From: Lyophyllum atratum
Taxonomy: Eukaryota > Basidiomycota > Agaricomycetes > Agaricales > Lyophyllaceae
DNA: 64,000 nucleotides
Assembly: GCA_014905825.1 (NCBI GenBank)
Contig: JACGCN010000007.1
Location: forward strand, 1,550,001-1,614,000
Direction of reading: 5' to 3'
Shown here: piece by piece, positions 44,301-56,512 of the stretch
How the letters are laid out: every line of letters starts with the position of its first letter
Numbering within the stretch: the stretch's first letter is position 1
Program-made: the position numbers and the translations under genes
Notes under the pieces: generated by a model
Database searches by the model: none
What the model was told of the DNA's origin: nothing
The model's input: only the letters and a program-made list of their open reading frames with translations

Positions 44301-44788
44301 AGCTGTGGCAGATTCCTTGAGTTTCCTTCGACCAAGATCTCCCTCGTGACATCCATACTGCTAAAGAACACGTTGCTCAAGTTTCTATCTATCTCAAAGA
44401 CTTCTCTGACATAGCCCTCGTGCGCAATATCGTGAAGGACATGACTGTCTGCTTTCCCGACGTATACTGGTTGAACTTCTCGCTCCAGCGTCCGGGCCGG
44501 ATCGTGAGTCCCCATCTGCACATATGCCGTTGGATGCCTGCTAATATCGAATATGACATGCAGCAAGACCCGCAAATCAAAGACATCCTTTCGTTTGTCA
44601 CAGGCTTGAGGGAACTGAATTTCTATATATGGGAAGATACGCCGCGTGATGGATCGTGGATGCTGCCCAAGGGCGTCAGGAGGGCACAAGCGGAAGAATG
44701 GTCGACTGTATGCCCTGAACACTGGCAAATCCTATTTCCGGACGGGTTGACGCTAGAAAAGCAGGACTCAGGTTGGACTGTGCTGTGA
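44301..44788 (+). pseudogene. F-box/LRR-type protein, 3' remnant
   Basis: Two exon-like stretches join across a GTGAGT...GCAG intron (about 44,504-44,564): DQDLPRDIHTAKEHVAQVSI through CFPDVYWLNFSLQRP, then QDPQIKDILSFVTGLRELNF, ending CPEHWQILFPDGLTLEKQDS and a stop at 44,788. The style, with an LRR-like body and a terminal 'CPxLxxIxFPDGxxW' element, is that of Agaricomycete F-box proteins. No F-box or start codon is found upstream, so it appears truncated at its 5' side. The assignment is tentative. Confidence 0.45.
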
Positions 44789-45015
44789 ATGTAGCAAGCA
44801 GCGACTCAAGATGTTTTCCATATGGGTATCAATTGTGGCTCCGGAATTCAGTGATCGTGGTGCTCGATGTGGTTCCAGTGTGTTATGCGACTCGTCGATC
44901 TTCGTACTATACGAGTATAATGTCGGAAGCTGTGCACTGAAATGCATCCATACTTTGATATCACGATTCAAAGCGCTCAACGCCGCGTGTTCCCAATCCG
45001 GGTTGCACTGAGGGT

Positions 45016-46720
45016 GGTGGCAATGATGATGTTATTTCCCATTGTATGCGTTCCTAAATAACTATATGTAGAGAGTGAGACTCCAGGAGGAAAAGAAAAA
45101 GATACGTAGCAGGAACATAATTTTACGAGCACGAGACGATTAAATATAATGAAAAGAGTACCACAGAAAAAAAGAAACAGATGATGTGTAGTGCGATGAT
45201 TAATGCTTGAATGCTTGAGCCAACAGCCAACAACCAAGAGAAAGACAAGAGGAAAGCAACAAACAAACTCCAGTACCAGCAGCGCGGACCCCATCTAGCT
45301 CGCACTCGACGTCGGCCCAGCCAACCCAGCACCACTCCCCTCCTTACCCCCCACCGAGTCCCCTCCCCCCCCCACCGCGGGATCCGACTCCGCTCGATGG
45401 CTAAGCTGCGGGTGCCCCACCCCCTGCACCTTCTTCTTCCCCGACGACATCGAGTGCGTCCTCGAAATCGCCATCCCCCCTCCCTCCCCCATCAACGCCA
45501 GCTCCAGCTCCAAGTTCAGATCCACCCCGCCCGTCGCATCCTTCCACGCCTCCCGCTCCCGGCCTTCCCAGCCGCGGAGATCACCGGAGGGCGCGTTCGG
45601 ATTCGACTGCCACGGCGTGGTCACGGTGCTCGAATGCCTTCGTGCGCGCTCCTCGCCCGGGACCACCTTCGCCCCCTCTTCAAGGTCCGAATACGGAGAC
45701 CCATCATCCACAGCCTCTTCATCCCCTTCCCCCCCTCTCTCCTCCTCCTTCTCTCTCTCCCCCTCCCCCTCCCTATCCCTATCCCTCTCCATCTCCCCCT
45801 TCTCCTTCATAATCTCATTAACAAGACTACTCCCACCCGCAAACATCGGCGGAAAATACCCCGCATCAAAATACCCCGTCGGCTCCTGCTGCACCCCCTG
45901 CGCATAGAACCCCGGGCTCATCCCCCCGCCCCCACCCCCACCCCCATGCCCCGGCGTCATATGCACCATATGCACGGGCGCACCGACGGCGGGGTTGATC
46001 ATCGTATTGGGTGCGCCCCCGGGGCGGCCCCAGAACGCACCGGGGGACATGGCGACGCCGGGGGAGAAGGTGCTGAGCGGGGTGTAGGGTGTAGGGTTCG
46101 CCGCGGTAGGGGGAGCGCCGTTCATGGACATGGACATGGCATTGGAGTTGGAGGCGGCGGCGGCGGCGGCGAAGGTGGGAGCGGTGCCGGTGTTGGGCGG
46201 GGAGAGCGGGGTGATGCCGAAGGGGGCTGGGTGGGTTCTTGGTTGTTGTTGCTGCTGGAGGGTGTGAAGTGGAAGTGGGTGGGGATGGGGGTGGATGGGC
46301 GAGCCGGGTGTGCCGTGCACCATCATGGACATATGCACGGGCATGGCCATCTGCAGCGGGCTCGGGAGCGGACGCGGGTGCGCGTACCTGGAAGGCTGGT
46401 GTTGTTGTGGATGCTGCGGTGCGTTGTTAATCGTACTTGCACCGCTGGCCTTCTGCGACCCTGGAGGCGGGATGAAGTTGAACGGGGGCATAGAGGGTGT
46501 AATGGGCGGTATCCCATGCGGCGTCATCATCTGGTGCTGCTGCTGGATCTGCTGCACCTGCTGATGGTGGTGCGACATCACATGTCCCTGTCCATGCCCA
46601 TGTCCCTGCGCATGCGGGTGGAAATGCGGCGACGACGGCGAGGAGAGCGGGTGGTGGAGTGGTGAGTAGCTCATCACCCCGTGCGGTGACAAGTTCGGGT
46701 TTTGCCCGTGCCCATGGTGG
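45016..46720. repeat. Segmental duplication, copy 2 (parental)
   Basis: Matches 15,076-16,789 over its length in the same orientation. It covers the 3' flank and 3' half of the last exon of the RRM gene. This copy is continuous with the rest of the gene and is therefore taken as the source. Confidence 0.93.
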
Positions 46721-48476
46721 AACGAGGTGACGTGTGGTGGGGGTGGGAGTGCTATGGGCCCGGGATGGTGGGGGTGTGAGTGGTGAGAGGATGGAGAGCG
46801 GTGTGTGGGATTGCGGGTGGGTGCGAGGGGGGTGGCATTGGCGGTGCTGGCGGTGGTGGGCGCTGCTGCGGGCACCGTTGGAGATGGTGAGGAAGCGGAG
46901 GCGGTGATATTGCTCTGAAGCTGGCTGGAAGAGAGGCGCCGATGGCGTCCTATCGACGGGGGTAATGAAGGGTTTGACTTCTCGGACGTGTTGGATGTCG
47001 AGATAGATGCGGCGGCGGAGGAGGTGGAAGAAACGTTCGATCCAGATGAAGTCGTCGTAATAATCGATGGTGGCTTCGTAGAAGACGAGCCCGACGTTGA
47101 TCGAGACGCACCAGGAGCTTGATTAAGCGTGTACAACGCACGACTGCCCCCAATATCCAACTTTTGGAAAGATCTCAGCAAGTCCCTCTCACGCTCATCT
47201 CGCGCCTTCTGGGCCACAATTTCCTGCTGTTGCTGCATATTCCAAGAGTCGTAGGGCGATGGGGAGCTCGAAGATGATCGGCCAAGCCCGAGATGGTATC
47301 CTACGGGTAAGTTACTTGGCTGAGCGAGGGATGAGAGCTGGCGGGCTTGGTACGCAGACGGCATCGCCAACCGGGGGTCTACCGCATTCCTCGACGAGGG
47401 AGCTGGTGAGGCCGATACTGGCGACACACTCGAAGAAGCGGTACCGCCGATCGAAAGCGAGCTGGGTTGTGGTAGCTGCGTAAATTTGTCGTGGTTGACC
47501 TTGAGCGTGCGGCCATTGTATTCGTACCTTGTGAGCGGATAGTTAGCGTTATCAGGCGTAGACGAGGAAACTCGGATACACACCCGTTGAACATCTTGAC
47601 TGCTCGGTCCGCATCCACCTCCGTGGCAAATGTTACAGTGCCAAAACCCCTCGAACGGCCGTCCTGCCCGAGAGCCACATCTGCACGCATGATTGTACCA
47701 GCCTGGCGGAATAGGTCCTTGAGGTCCTGCCACTGGCAGTGAAACGGGAGCTGCGCCAAATGATAAGGATCTAATTTTTTTTCCGAGTGCGTGAGATGGC
47801 GATACGCACATTTCCAACAAACAGACTCCGTAACGATGTATTCACCGCCGCAGGAAAATTGTGATGCAGATCCAAGATGGTCGAGTAGTCCAGCTCCTCG
47901 GACGACTTGGGCGCGTGCAGCGAGGTCGAGGGCCCGCAGCCCGTTACGATCGCGGGTGGATGGTTGGCGTCGTAATCAGGGGGAAGACGGTCTGGCCTGA
48001 CCTCGAGGATGCGAGTCTGCCATGAGTATCCGTTGAAGAGATCTATCGCCCGCCCCGCGTCTTCTGCCGTCGCAAGAAGCACGGTGCCATATCCACGGGA
48101 TCGGTTGTCCGGACCGAGGGAGACGTCGGCGCGCAGGACGGTGCCCGCGCGGCGGAAGAGGTCCTTGAGGTCTTGCCAGCGGACGCGATAGGGGAGCTAT
48201 GGGAAGAAGGGTGCGTGAGTGGGAAAACCTCGGGTTATGAGATTGGACGTACGTTTCCTACGAAAAGTTGTGTACGCGTGTCCTTTAGGGGCCCTTGGCG
48301 TCCATCGGGGGAGGCACGAGAGGAGGTGGCCATGAGGATGACAGCCTCGATGTCATCGTTAGTGAGGGTGGAGGGGGAGCGAGCAGACAGCGGGGTGCTG
48401 TGGGACTAGAGATGGGAATTATTAGCAGGGAAACGTTGGGTGGGAGAAGGGTTGTTACCTGTCGCAAGGCGTCCAT
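45295..48476 (-). CDS. RNA-binding protein with two RRMs (Gbp2/Hrb1/hnRNP M-like)
   Basis: Predicted nuclear/cytoplasmic mRNA-binding protein. The first short exon MDALRQ (ATG 48,476) joins an exon with RTQLFVGN, then LPYRVRWQDLKDLFRRAGTV and RGYGTVLLATAEDAGRAIDL: RRM1 with RNP2 LFVGN and RNP1 RGYGTVLLA. The next exons give RSLFVGN, LPFHCQWQDLKDLFRQAGTI and SRGFGTVTFATEVDADRAVK (RRM2), ending NG/YEYNGRTLKV. Introns interrupt both RRMs at the same place, after VGN. A ~700-residue tail rich in Ser, Pro, His and Gln follows, with Arg/Glu-rich and SNPNAPSGDLRGWEGRE segments near the end; the stop is at 45,295. The RRM style is that of yeast Gbp2/Hrb1 export factors. Part of the last exon is duplicated at 15 kb. 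Confidence 0.88.
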
Positions 48477-49303
48477 GGTCAGCACTGCAGACACTCGTGA
48501 AGTTCCTGCGTCCACAGTAGTCAGAACAGGCTTTGTTTTGCTGTCACCGTCCCTTTCCAAGTTGTTCTGTTTGTGGAGAAGGCCACGAGTAACAATTTTT
48601 CGCTCCACATAGAACAATGTCGGCGTTATTATTATGCCAGCCGCCCCACGTCATGGCCATCCCGCGGATACTACGCTGACATCGTCTCCGCCCCCCGCTC
48701 GTTGTCACGCACAGCGACCACGCTAACGCCGTCTATTTCCTTTGCCAACGCATCGCACGGCCCATTCGCAACGGTCACCAGGACTGCGTGTTAATCATGA
48801 TTCCGTATTCGGCCTGACGTCATTTTTCAATTCTAGTTCGTGGGAGAAGAGAGGCAACCGATTATCTGGACTGCTGCCGCTGAGTGCCGTTCCATTTGTT
48901 CTCGCACAACCGTGATCCTGCCACCGTGTCTAGGCAGGTCTAGGCTCCTGTCCTTTTACCTCGCAACCTCATCATTACCCTCCTTTGCGAGAACGTCTGA
49001 TCCCATAGCATCAGCCTCCCACTTTCGTCTTCTAGTCGAAACATGAAGGTTCTGTCAAGACATACGGCGAAGACCGCAACATAAACGACGCAAAGGTAGG
49101 TCACTTAAAATTGTCACCACTGGCCGCGATCCTGTAATGTTCAGTGACCTGTTGACTATAGACTCAACTAGCACAGGCAAACCCACGAAATCATCCCGAG
49201 TTAATGTGAATAATTATATGTAATGTGGCAAGTAATACAAGTTGATGCAGATACGAGATAGAATAGAGCGTCGAGAAGAAAAGAAAATACAAGTAGAAGC
49301 TCT
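48477..49303. other. Intergenic, no gene seen
   Basis: Promoter side of the RRM gene and 3' side of the H2A gene. Short frames only. Confidence 0.35.
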
Positions 49304-49917
<614 letters not shown>

Positions 49918-50243
49918 TGTAGTGTGTTTGTACGGTTGAGGTGTGGTGGTGGTGTTGAAAAGTGGCTGGCGCGAGCAAGCAAGGTGGTGGTAACGGAGGT
50001 GATAAAGACTGAACGGCGCGCCATTCTCCCCCAGTTTTTATAATCGGCATTCAAAGGATCACGTGCACCCGGTACTCCGTTTATCGCAATCAACAAAGAC
50101 GCGTTAAGCGCCACAACATGTGCAAACTGACGCGTCTTTATATAAACAACGCTTCTCTCCCCCACCCTCCCTTCCTCACTCCCTTTGCGCCTCCCACCAC
50201 CCACGTCCCCACCCACCTACTCACCTCACACCAACAACTTCGC
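49918..50243. promoter_or_regulatory. Divergent H2A-H2B promoter
   Basis: 326 bp shared by the two histone genes. TATATAAA at 50,149-50,156 faces H2B. TATAAAAA on the minus strand (50,035-50,042) faces H2A. Confidence 0.85.
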
Positions 50244-50820
50244 AATGGCTCCCAAACCCGCGTCCACAGCCGGCAAAGCCCCCGCCTCCACCGCCTCCAA
50301 GGCCCCCGCCAAATCCACAGAGGGCGCCAAGGCCGCGAAGAAGACCTCGTCCAAGGCCGCAGCGCCCGCAGACGGCGAGAAGAAGAAGCGCAAGAAGGTC
50401 AGAAAGGAGACGTACTCCTCGTACATCTACAAGGGTGCGCTACTCTTTTTTCTTCTTTCTTATGCCACCGACGCGATGTGCTGATATCGGCTATCTTCCC
50501 AGTCCTTAAGCAGGTCCACCCTGATACGGGTATCTCGAACAAGGCGATGGCTATTCTTAACAGCTTCGTCAACGACATCTTCGAGCGGATAGCTACCGAA
50601 GCCTCCAGTGCGTTCCATCCCCTTAACCCTCCATCCTTTTTCTTGCTTACTTACGCGTCGTCCACGAACAGAACTCGCGTCCTACTCTAAAAAATCCACC
50701 ATCTCCTCACGCGAAATCCAGACCTCGGTGCGGCTCATCCTCCCCGGCGAACTCGCCAAGCACGCGATCTCGGAGGGCACGAAGTCGGTGACCAAGTTCT
50801 CGTCGGCAGGCGCCAAGTAG
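50244..50820 (+). CDS. Histone H2B
   Basis: Core nucleosomal histone in three exons: 50,244-50,434, 50,503-50,608 and 50,672-50,820. It encodes an Ala/Lys/Pro-rich tail ([15 protein letters not shown]), then [77 protein letters not shown] and [20 protein letters not shown], ending with K and stop. The length, fold and C-terminal KxVTKF region (ubiquitination-site Lys) are normal. Confidence 0.98.
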
Positions 50821-51175
50821 TCGCCTCATCTCCGCTTGCATATTTATTTCAGTCATGTCTCGGTGAGTCTTCCTTAGTTTCCAAGGGTTTTTGGCGCAGT
50901 GGCTGATTGCATGCTGGTTGGTTGTAGGCACCTCAGTAGTGAGACTGTTAGAAGATATCTAGTTCCTGTATACCAGTGTATTATTAATGTTATTGTATGG
51001 GCCCCAAACCATTCTCGATGAGCCTTGCGAATCAGACTTGGAATAGCTCGACAGGTGATGGCTATTACTACGTTCTGCGCTTATAATGGCCTGACAAGCA
51101 CACGCTGAAGGCCATATTATGTCGTGGCATAGTCTTGCTTTTAGTACACAAGCAGCATGATCAGCAAGTACATCC
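50821..51175. other. Intergenic, convergent 3' ends
   Basis: Tail-to-tail spacer between H2B and the membrane-protein gene. Nothing recognised. Confidence 0.4.
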
Positions 51176-52899
51176 TTAAAATCCCGCCTGATACGGCGGC
51201 GGGATCGTCTCCCTCCGGAGCCCATCCTCCCCCTCCTCCCTCGTCAGCTCCGCAATCCTACCCCTCAGCTCCGACACATACGCACTCCCCTCCCCACTCT
51301 CCACCAGCTCCCTATTGAGCTCGGACACCAAGTCTTGCAGCCGTTGCCTACGACCTACGCGGCCGAGGAGGTCTTGCTGGCTTTCCGATATCGCACTGAC
51401 GGCCGGTGGTTGGTGGGTAGCTTACGTCGCTGGAGGGCAGGTCGCTTTTTCGCATTGGTTGTAGGCCTGCGGTGTATGGGTCGGTGGGGCTGCCGTACCT
51501 TCTCGAGTCTGCGGGTGTCACAAGGAATGGGTGCACCGAGGTACCGCCAGAGGCTGCATATTCGCGATGAGTAGACTAGAGATGGGACGCCAAAGGACAC
51601 GTACACAGCTCTGTGACGACTTCACCTTGAGATCGCGACCTCTTGTTCAGCAGTCGTCGTTTCCGGTACAGAATAACAAGCACCACCAAGCTCAGCGCCC
51701 CAACCCCACCTATCACGCCACCCACGATCGGTCCCACCGGGGACGATAAATTCTGACTCGGAGACGACAACGGAGGCGTGGATGGTGTGGATGAGGACGA
51801 AGAAATGGACGGGGCCGTAACCGCGGGTAAATCCACTACAACTTCGGTAGTCGGGAACACCAACTCCACATCCCAAGGCTCCGCGCCATACCCCCCAAGC
51901 ATACCCGCAGGCGGCCACGCCGAATCATCAAACGCCGGCGCTTCGAAGTCCCCCGGAATCACCTTACTCGCGCGCCACGTCCCATCCGAACGAATCACCA
52001 CCGTCGATCCGTCCTCATGCGTCACCTGAATCGCGACGAGGAGCCCCGCAGCGCTGTACCCACCACTAACCGTATCAAGAACGTTGACCCCGGTGACAGC
52101 GAACACATTGGTGTCGGGCGCGAGAGGGGCGACGCCGTAGCGATGCGGGGATTGCCAGCCGAATCGCGCGTCGGCCCCTTGGGTGGACCCGGCGAGGTGG
52201 CCGTTGATGTAGAGGGTGTACTCGTTGTCGGCGGTGATGAGGATGGAGGCGGAGGTGGCGGATTTCCCGGGGGGTGTGGTGTAGGTACGGCGGAAGGCGC
52301 GGGGGACGGGGGGGGCGAAGGGGGGGGAGGATTCGGGGGTCCAGATCCAGGAGGAGAGTTTGAGGCCGGTGGTTAGGGCGTCGTCGGCCTGGCGGGTTTT
52401 GAGCACGCGGGTTGTTGGAGGGTTCGGGGCGGATGGGGGCACGGTGTTGAAGTCGGATGAAGCGGCGATGGATCCGGCTGTCGTTTCGACTTGGACGGTC
52501 CAGGAATAGTGGGTGTTGGATGTGAGAGGTGGGCCGGTGTAGTCGATTAGACGCGACTTTGGTGAAAGGACAGCCCCGCTGTTCCACAAGTCTCCCGCAC
52601 CGCCTTCGTATCTCGAGACGTGGATTTGATATGAGGTTTGGGTAGTGCCAGGTATCGAGGATGACACGGTCCAAGAGAAATGGGGATTCGTGTCGGCATC
52701 GAGTACTGAGTCGACCTGAAGATTGGACAAGGTGACCTGCCCAGCAGCTTCGAGTTGGAAATAGAATGATGATCGGTGATCAGTCAAGCTATCCTTAGAT
52801 ATTATATTAGAAAGGGGACGTACCAGCACCCAGCGCTTCCCATCGTCCCACCGACGCCGCCATGAACAGAAGCCCACCCCAGATCACTTCGACGAACAT
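51176..52899 (-). CDS. Single-pass membrane protein with alpha-L-rhamnosidase N-terminal-like ectodomain
   Basis: ATG 52,899 begins MFVEVIWGGLLFMAASVGRW, a probable signal peptide. After one intron the ectodomain starts with VTLSNLQVDSVLDADTNPHF, then SWTV, QTSYQIHV, LWNSGAV and GPPLTSNTHYSWTVQVET, resembling the Fn3-like first domain of GH78 rhamnosidases. A second domain (WIWTPES, FRRTYTTPPG, ILITADNEYTLYINGHLAG, LLVAIQVTHEDGSTVVIRSD, DGTWRASKV) resembles their carbohydrate-binding N domain. The (alpha/alpha)6 catalytic domain is absent. A Ser/Pro linker leads to the membrane helix VGGVIGGVGALSLVVLVILY and RKRRLL. Two further exons encode a cytoplasmic tail with a short coiled coil (LQDLVSELNRELVES) ending PPPYQAGF, stop 51,176-51,178. 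A lectin-like or sensor role is inference. Confidence 0.75.
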
Positions 52900-54240
52900 C
52901 CTTGGGGTGGTCTCAGAGTCTTGAATTCGAAGAGGTCTTGCACATCTCAGCCCTGACGCTTAAAGAAAGCGTGCTGATATGATGTCCATGATTCCCGGCC
53001 GACTTGTTGGCGGTGTTGACTGACACGCCGTTGCGGTGGGCCCTTGTGGTGTGATGAGCCCAAGTCGCATCAAGCTTGATGATGGCTATGTAGGAGTTGC
53101 CTAGAGTTGCCTGCCAGGGTGATATTTTTAGATCAGTACCCGGCTGGATGTCAGTCTCGCGCATCCAACAAGGATTGAAAGGAAGTCGGAACCAGTAAAT
53201 ACTGCCCCTGGCTATGCATGCGCCGTACTCGACATATAGGCAACTCAAACTTAGGATGCAGGTAATGACACCCTGGAATATGAATCCGACCAAGTAATTA
53301 GTAGGTATCGAAGGAAGTCTTATCCAAGACCGGGTATTTACCAACGAATAGAAAGCCTCTAGGACAACTCAGGCTGAAATAAAAATTATGCCACTTGAGC
53401 CGTATCCGACTCACGACTAATAAGGAGGCGGGACCGTCCCAAGCTCGCTCTCCCGGTTTTCCCTCGTCAACTCCGCCTGCGGAGGGTATCTACGCAACAT
53501 TCTGCAATTTTCGCCGTCCCAAAACGTCGAATGAACTTACAACACCCAGAACATTTACAACCCTCAAAAGCGACTTCACAAGCGAAGCGTGCACGAGGTG
53601 GTAGAACGCCTGGGAGATGAGCTCAACGCGGCGAATCAAGCCACGTAAATCACGGCCCCGGTCGAGCGGGAAGCAGGGGAACAGTTTGTGAAATTTGAAC
53701 TTCTTGCGGAGTCCCCGGGTCGACATTCCTTCCCCCCAACCTTGAATGTATCGACAAAAGGCATCCATCGGTGAGAGGGTTCGGGGCATAAAACAGCTCA
53801 GCTGACGATGTATCTCGAAGGAAGAGACAAACGGAGTGAGAGCAGAAGCCTAGAGGACAGGCTTGACACCCTGCGAAACGCCCCAAGGAGAGTGCGGCTG
53901 AAGGCGCTTATTGGAGACCCGGTAGTTGACACCTATCAATACAAGTTGACATCGGTCCGTAAGATCCTGTAGGTATTTGTTTTGATTGTGAGGCCAATCA
54001 CGCAGAAGGCTACGGCGGCACAGGGAGGCAGCGGCAGAGAGAGATAGGTGTTGGCTCTTGGGATGAGGGAAAACTAACGGATGGATGTGCTCCCAGGCAT
54101 TCGCTGGAAAATGTTCAAGGAGGTGATTACAGCCAAGGTGGTATCGCCATGCACCCGTTCGGTGGCCAGATTACAAGAACGATCGATATGGCACTCGCGG
54201 CCGATGTCCGTCTTGTCGAAGAGATAACTGGAACCCACAA
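52900..54240. other. Intergenic, no recognised gene
   Basis: Several minus-strand frames of 60-140 codons occur (52,913-53,344; 53,490-53,789; 53,650-53,886; 54,074-54,346) but none matches a family I know. The last could be a further 3' exon of the DUS gene, since it contains SSYLFDKTDIGRECH in a plausible context. Confidence 0.4.
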
Positions 54241-55915
54241 TTATGGCGCATGGTACAGGATAGAAGCACAAATACATTGTAGGTTGAAGGTGATGGATCT
54301 CACCTCGTCTTGAGTTACGGCGTAGACCATGTATGGAAATTGGCACTGATTCTGAGTCTCAATGGAATACCGGTCCGAACGTAGGATAAGGGGTTGAATC
54401 TTCGACAATGGTTCTACGAGACGGTGAGATACAGATCGAGAACGGTGCCCCAGATCACTTGGACCGTCTCGGCTCCTGTAGTCTGTAGATGACCACCCCA
54501 GATCAGGCGTGGATGAGGTAAATCGTGTACCCGACAGCATGGCCTGACCACCGGAAGACGCGCCGGAGGGCGTAGAACCCATCGTGTTTGGAACTCGCTT
54601 CCCAAGTCTACGTCTCGTAAAAGGAACATGCTATCCAAGCATCAAAGTCAAATCCATAGCGTCATCGAGTGGGTTCTCTATAGCTTTAGCATCGCAGCCG
54701 GTATCCTCGTCCCTCGTGTCAACATCCAGACCTCGCGGGGGCCGGCCACGCCACCGCTCGACGCGGGTTCTCAGAAGCAATTCCAAGTCCTCTGTCGAGT
54801 TAGCCCTACCCAATGCGGCCCGGAATTTCTGGAACCATGGACGTCTACCACTACCGATCGAAAATGTTCAGGCTGAGCACCTGCCGGGCATGGGAACGTT
54901 ACACTTACCATTGGAACTCGATGAAGTGCCTGATGTGCGTTTGTATGGTAGAGTGTGGGGCAGTATCAGGGAATTCTCGGCATATGTCTAAGTACTCCAA
55001 TGCGATGTCCACCGGGTCTGGTATTTTGTTCTCAAAGAGGCTGTAGAGGATGGAGAGTGTAAGGATCGTGAAGGCAGAAGAACAAGGACCGCGGACGAAC
55101 CATGGATTTCCTAAGAGTGTCTCGCCCACCATAACGCCATCTACTCCAGTGAACTTGAGGTTCTGCGGAATGTCGCCCCACACTCGTACATTCCCGTTGC
55201 TTATCACTGGGATCCGTAAGCCTTCTTTCAGACGCCTGACTTCACTGAGGTCAGCGGCTCCTTGACGTCGCCGGCGAGCAGAAACTGTCCGTGCGTGAAG
55301 CGTTACCCAAGAAGCACCACATGCTTCTAAACCCTGCGCAAAGTCTAGGGTCCTCTCGACCGGCTGGCAGAGCCTTATCTTGACAGAAGTCGGAACGGTG
55401 AAAGAGTGTGACATTCCAGACACTGTTCAACGATGAATCAGCCATGGGAGTTATGTATCGATAAAATGGTCAGGACGTGCCGATTTCTTGGACTAGAGGC
55501 CAGTCCTTTTGACCGAGTAAATACGCTCCATAATGGCCTTCCCGAGCAGCTTCCAGAGGGCAGCCAAGGTTCAAATCTATGGCACTTCGGATTACGATCA
55601 GCTCGTCATTCGCTATCGACACGAGAAGAACGCACCGATACCCTCGCATGACCCTTGTAGTCTTCGACCAGCCTGCACAATAGTGTCCACATCATCCCCG
55701 CACAGCTGCACTACTACAGGATGCCCGAGGTTAGTATCCAGAGTGAGATCGCGTAAATGGTGTTCAAAATATTGTTGATCATTCAAAATCCTGTCAGGCA
55801 TAAGCATTTGTGTATACGCCAACGTCGCGCCATGTCTCCGAACAAGCGTCCTGAAGGGCAGATCAGACTGGTTAACCATTGGTGCCGCTATAAACGATAG
55901 ATGTTCGGGTAGCAT
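54241..55915 (-). CDS. tRNA-dihydrouridine synthase, DUS1-like
   Basis: FMN-dependent enzyme reducing uridines in the tRNA D-loop. ATG 55,915 gives MLPEHLSFIAAPMVNQSDLP with APMV (FMN-binding start), RHGATLAYTQMLMPDRI and HPVVVQLCGDD. After an intron DLNLGCPLEAAREGHYGAYL follows, with the catalytic Cys in NLGCP and the GHYGA signature of the Dus1 subgroup. Next come VPTSVKIRLC, ASWVTLHARTVSARRRRQGA, IPVISNGNVRV and GVDGVMVGETLLGNPWFV, all standard TIM-barrel segments. Later exons encode PWFQKFRAALGRANSTEDLE and a Ser-rich tail. The 3' end is uncertain: the last frame ends at 54,241, but the tail beyond about 54,600 does not look like known DUS sequence. Confidence 0.8.
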
Positions 55916-56512
55916 CGCTGAGAGACTCGTGGAGAACGAGGGGCAAGGGGCAAGTATAGAGTGGCCGTGGTGGTTGATTATCGAAAACCGTTATCAGCAA
56001 TTACTTGGCACAGACGTCCACGCTGCTCATTCTTGTCTTGTGACTCGCGACACTCTTCCCCCTGTCTTTGACCACGGCTATGATTCAAGAATATAGCTAA
56101 TGCTGAGCTTTTGGACACCCCTTGACGTGTTCTTCTTTTACTCTCCAACCCTCGAACCCTCGAGTACATCGACGGAGGGATCTCACGCAGTGTAACATGC
56201 TACTTTTTTGGGATCATATGGAGATGCGTGGACTGCCAGAAGTCCGGGCCTGGCAGCGCATCAACGATGCTCTTCTATTAAGCCTTCGAGTCTCCCAGGG
56301 ATGACCATGCTGTAGTGATGCCCGCCGTTCGCCCACATGCCTGTTGCCCTTGCTCATGCGAAACTCCCGATTACGGCCGCATTGCACTCGATAATATCAA
56401 AATAAGTCGACATTCTTACATGTGGTCCCCAGCTACTTAAGGTCAAAGAAGATGATGGTGCTATTCACCGAGATTGACTCGTGTCCGCGTCTAGCTCACT
56501 CACTTCTGCCTC
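55916..56512. promoter_or_regulatory. Divergent intergenic region between DUS1-like and S41 peptidase genes
   Basis: About 600 bp, no gene seen. It must hold the promoters of both neighbours. No strong TATA box was picked out. Confidence 0.4.

Noticed and set aside
44255..44728. 157-codon minus-strand frame
   Set aside because: The plus strand gives a better spliced F-box-like reading with proper GT-AG intron; the minus frame is likely its shadow.
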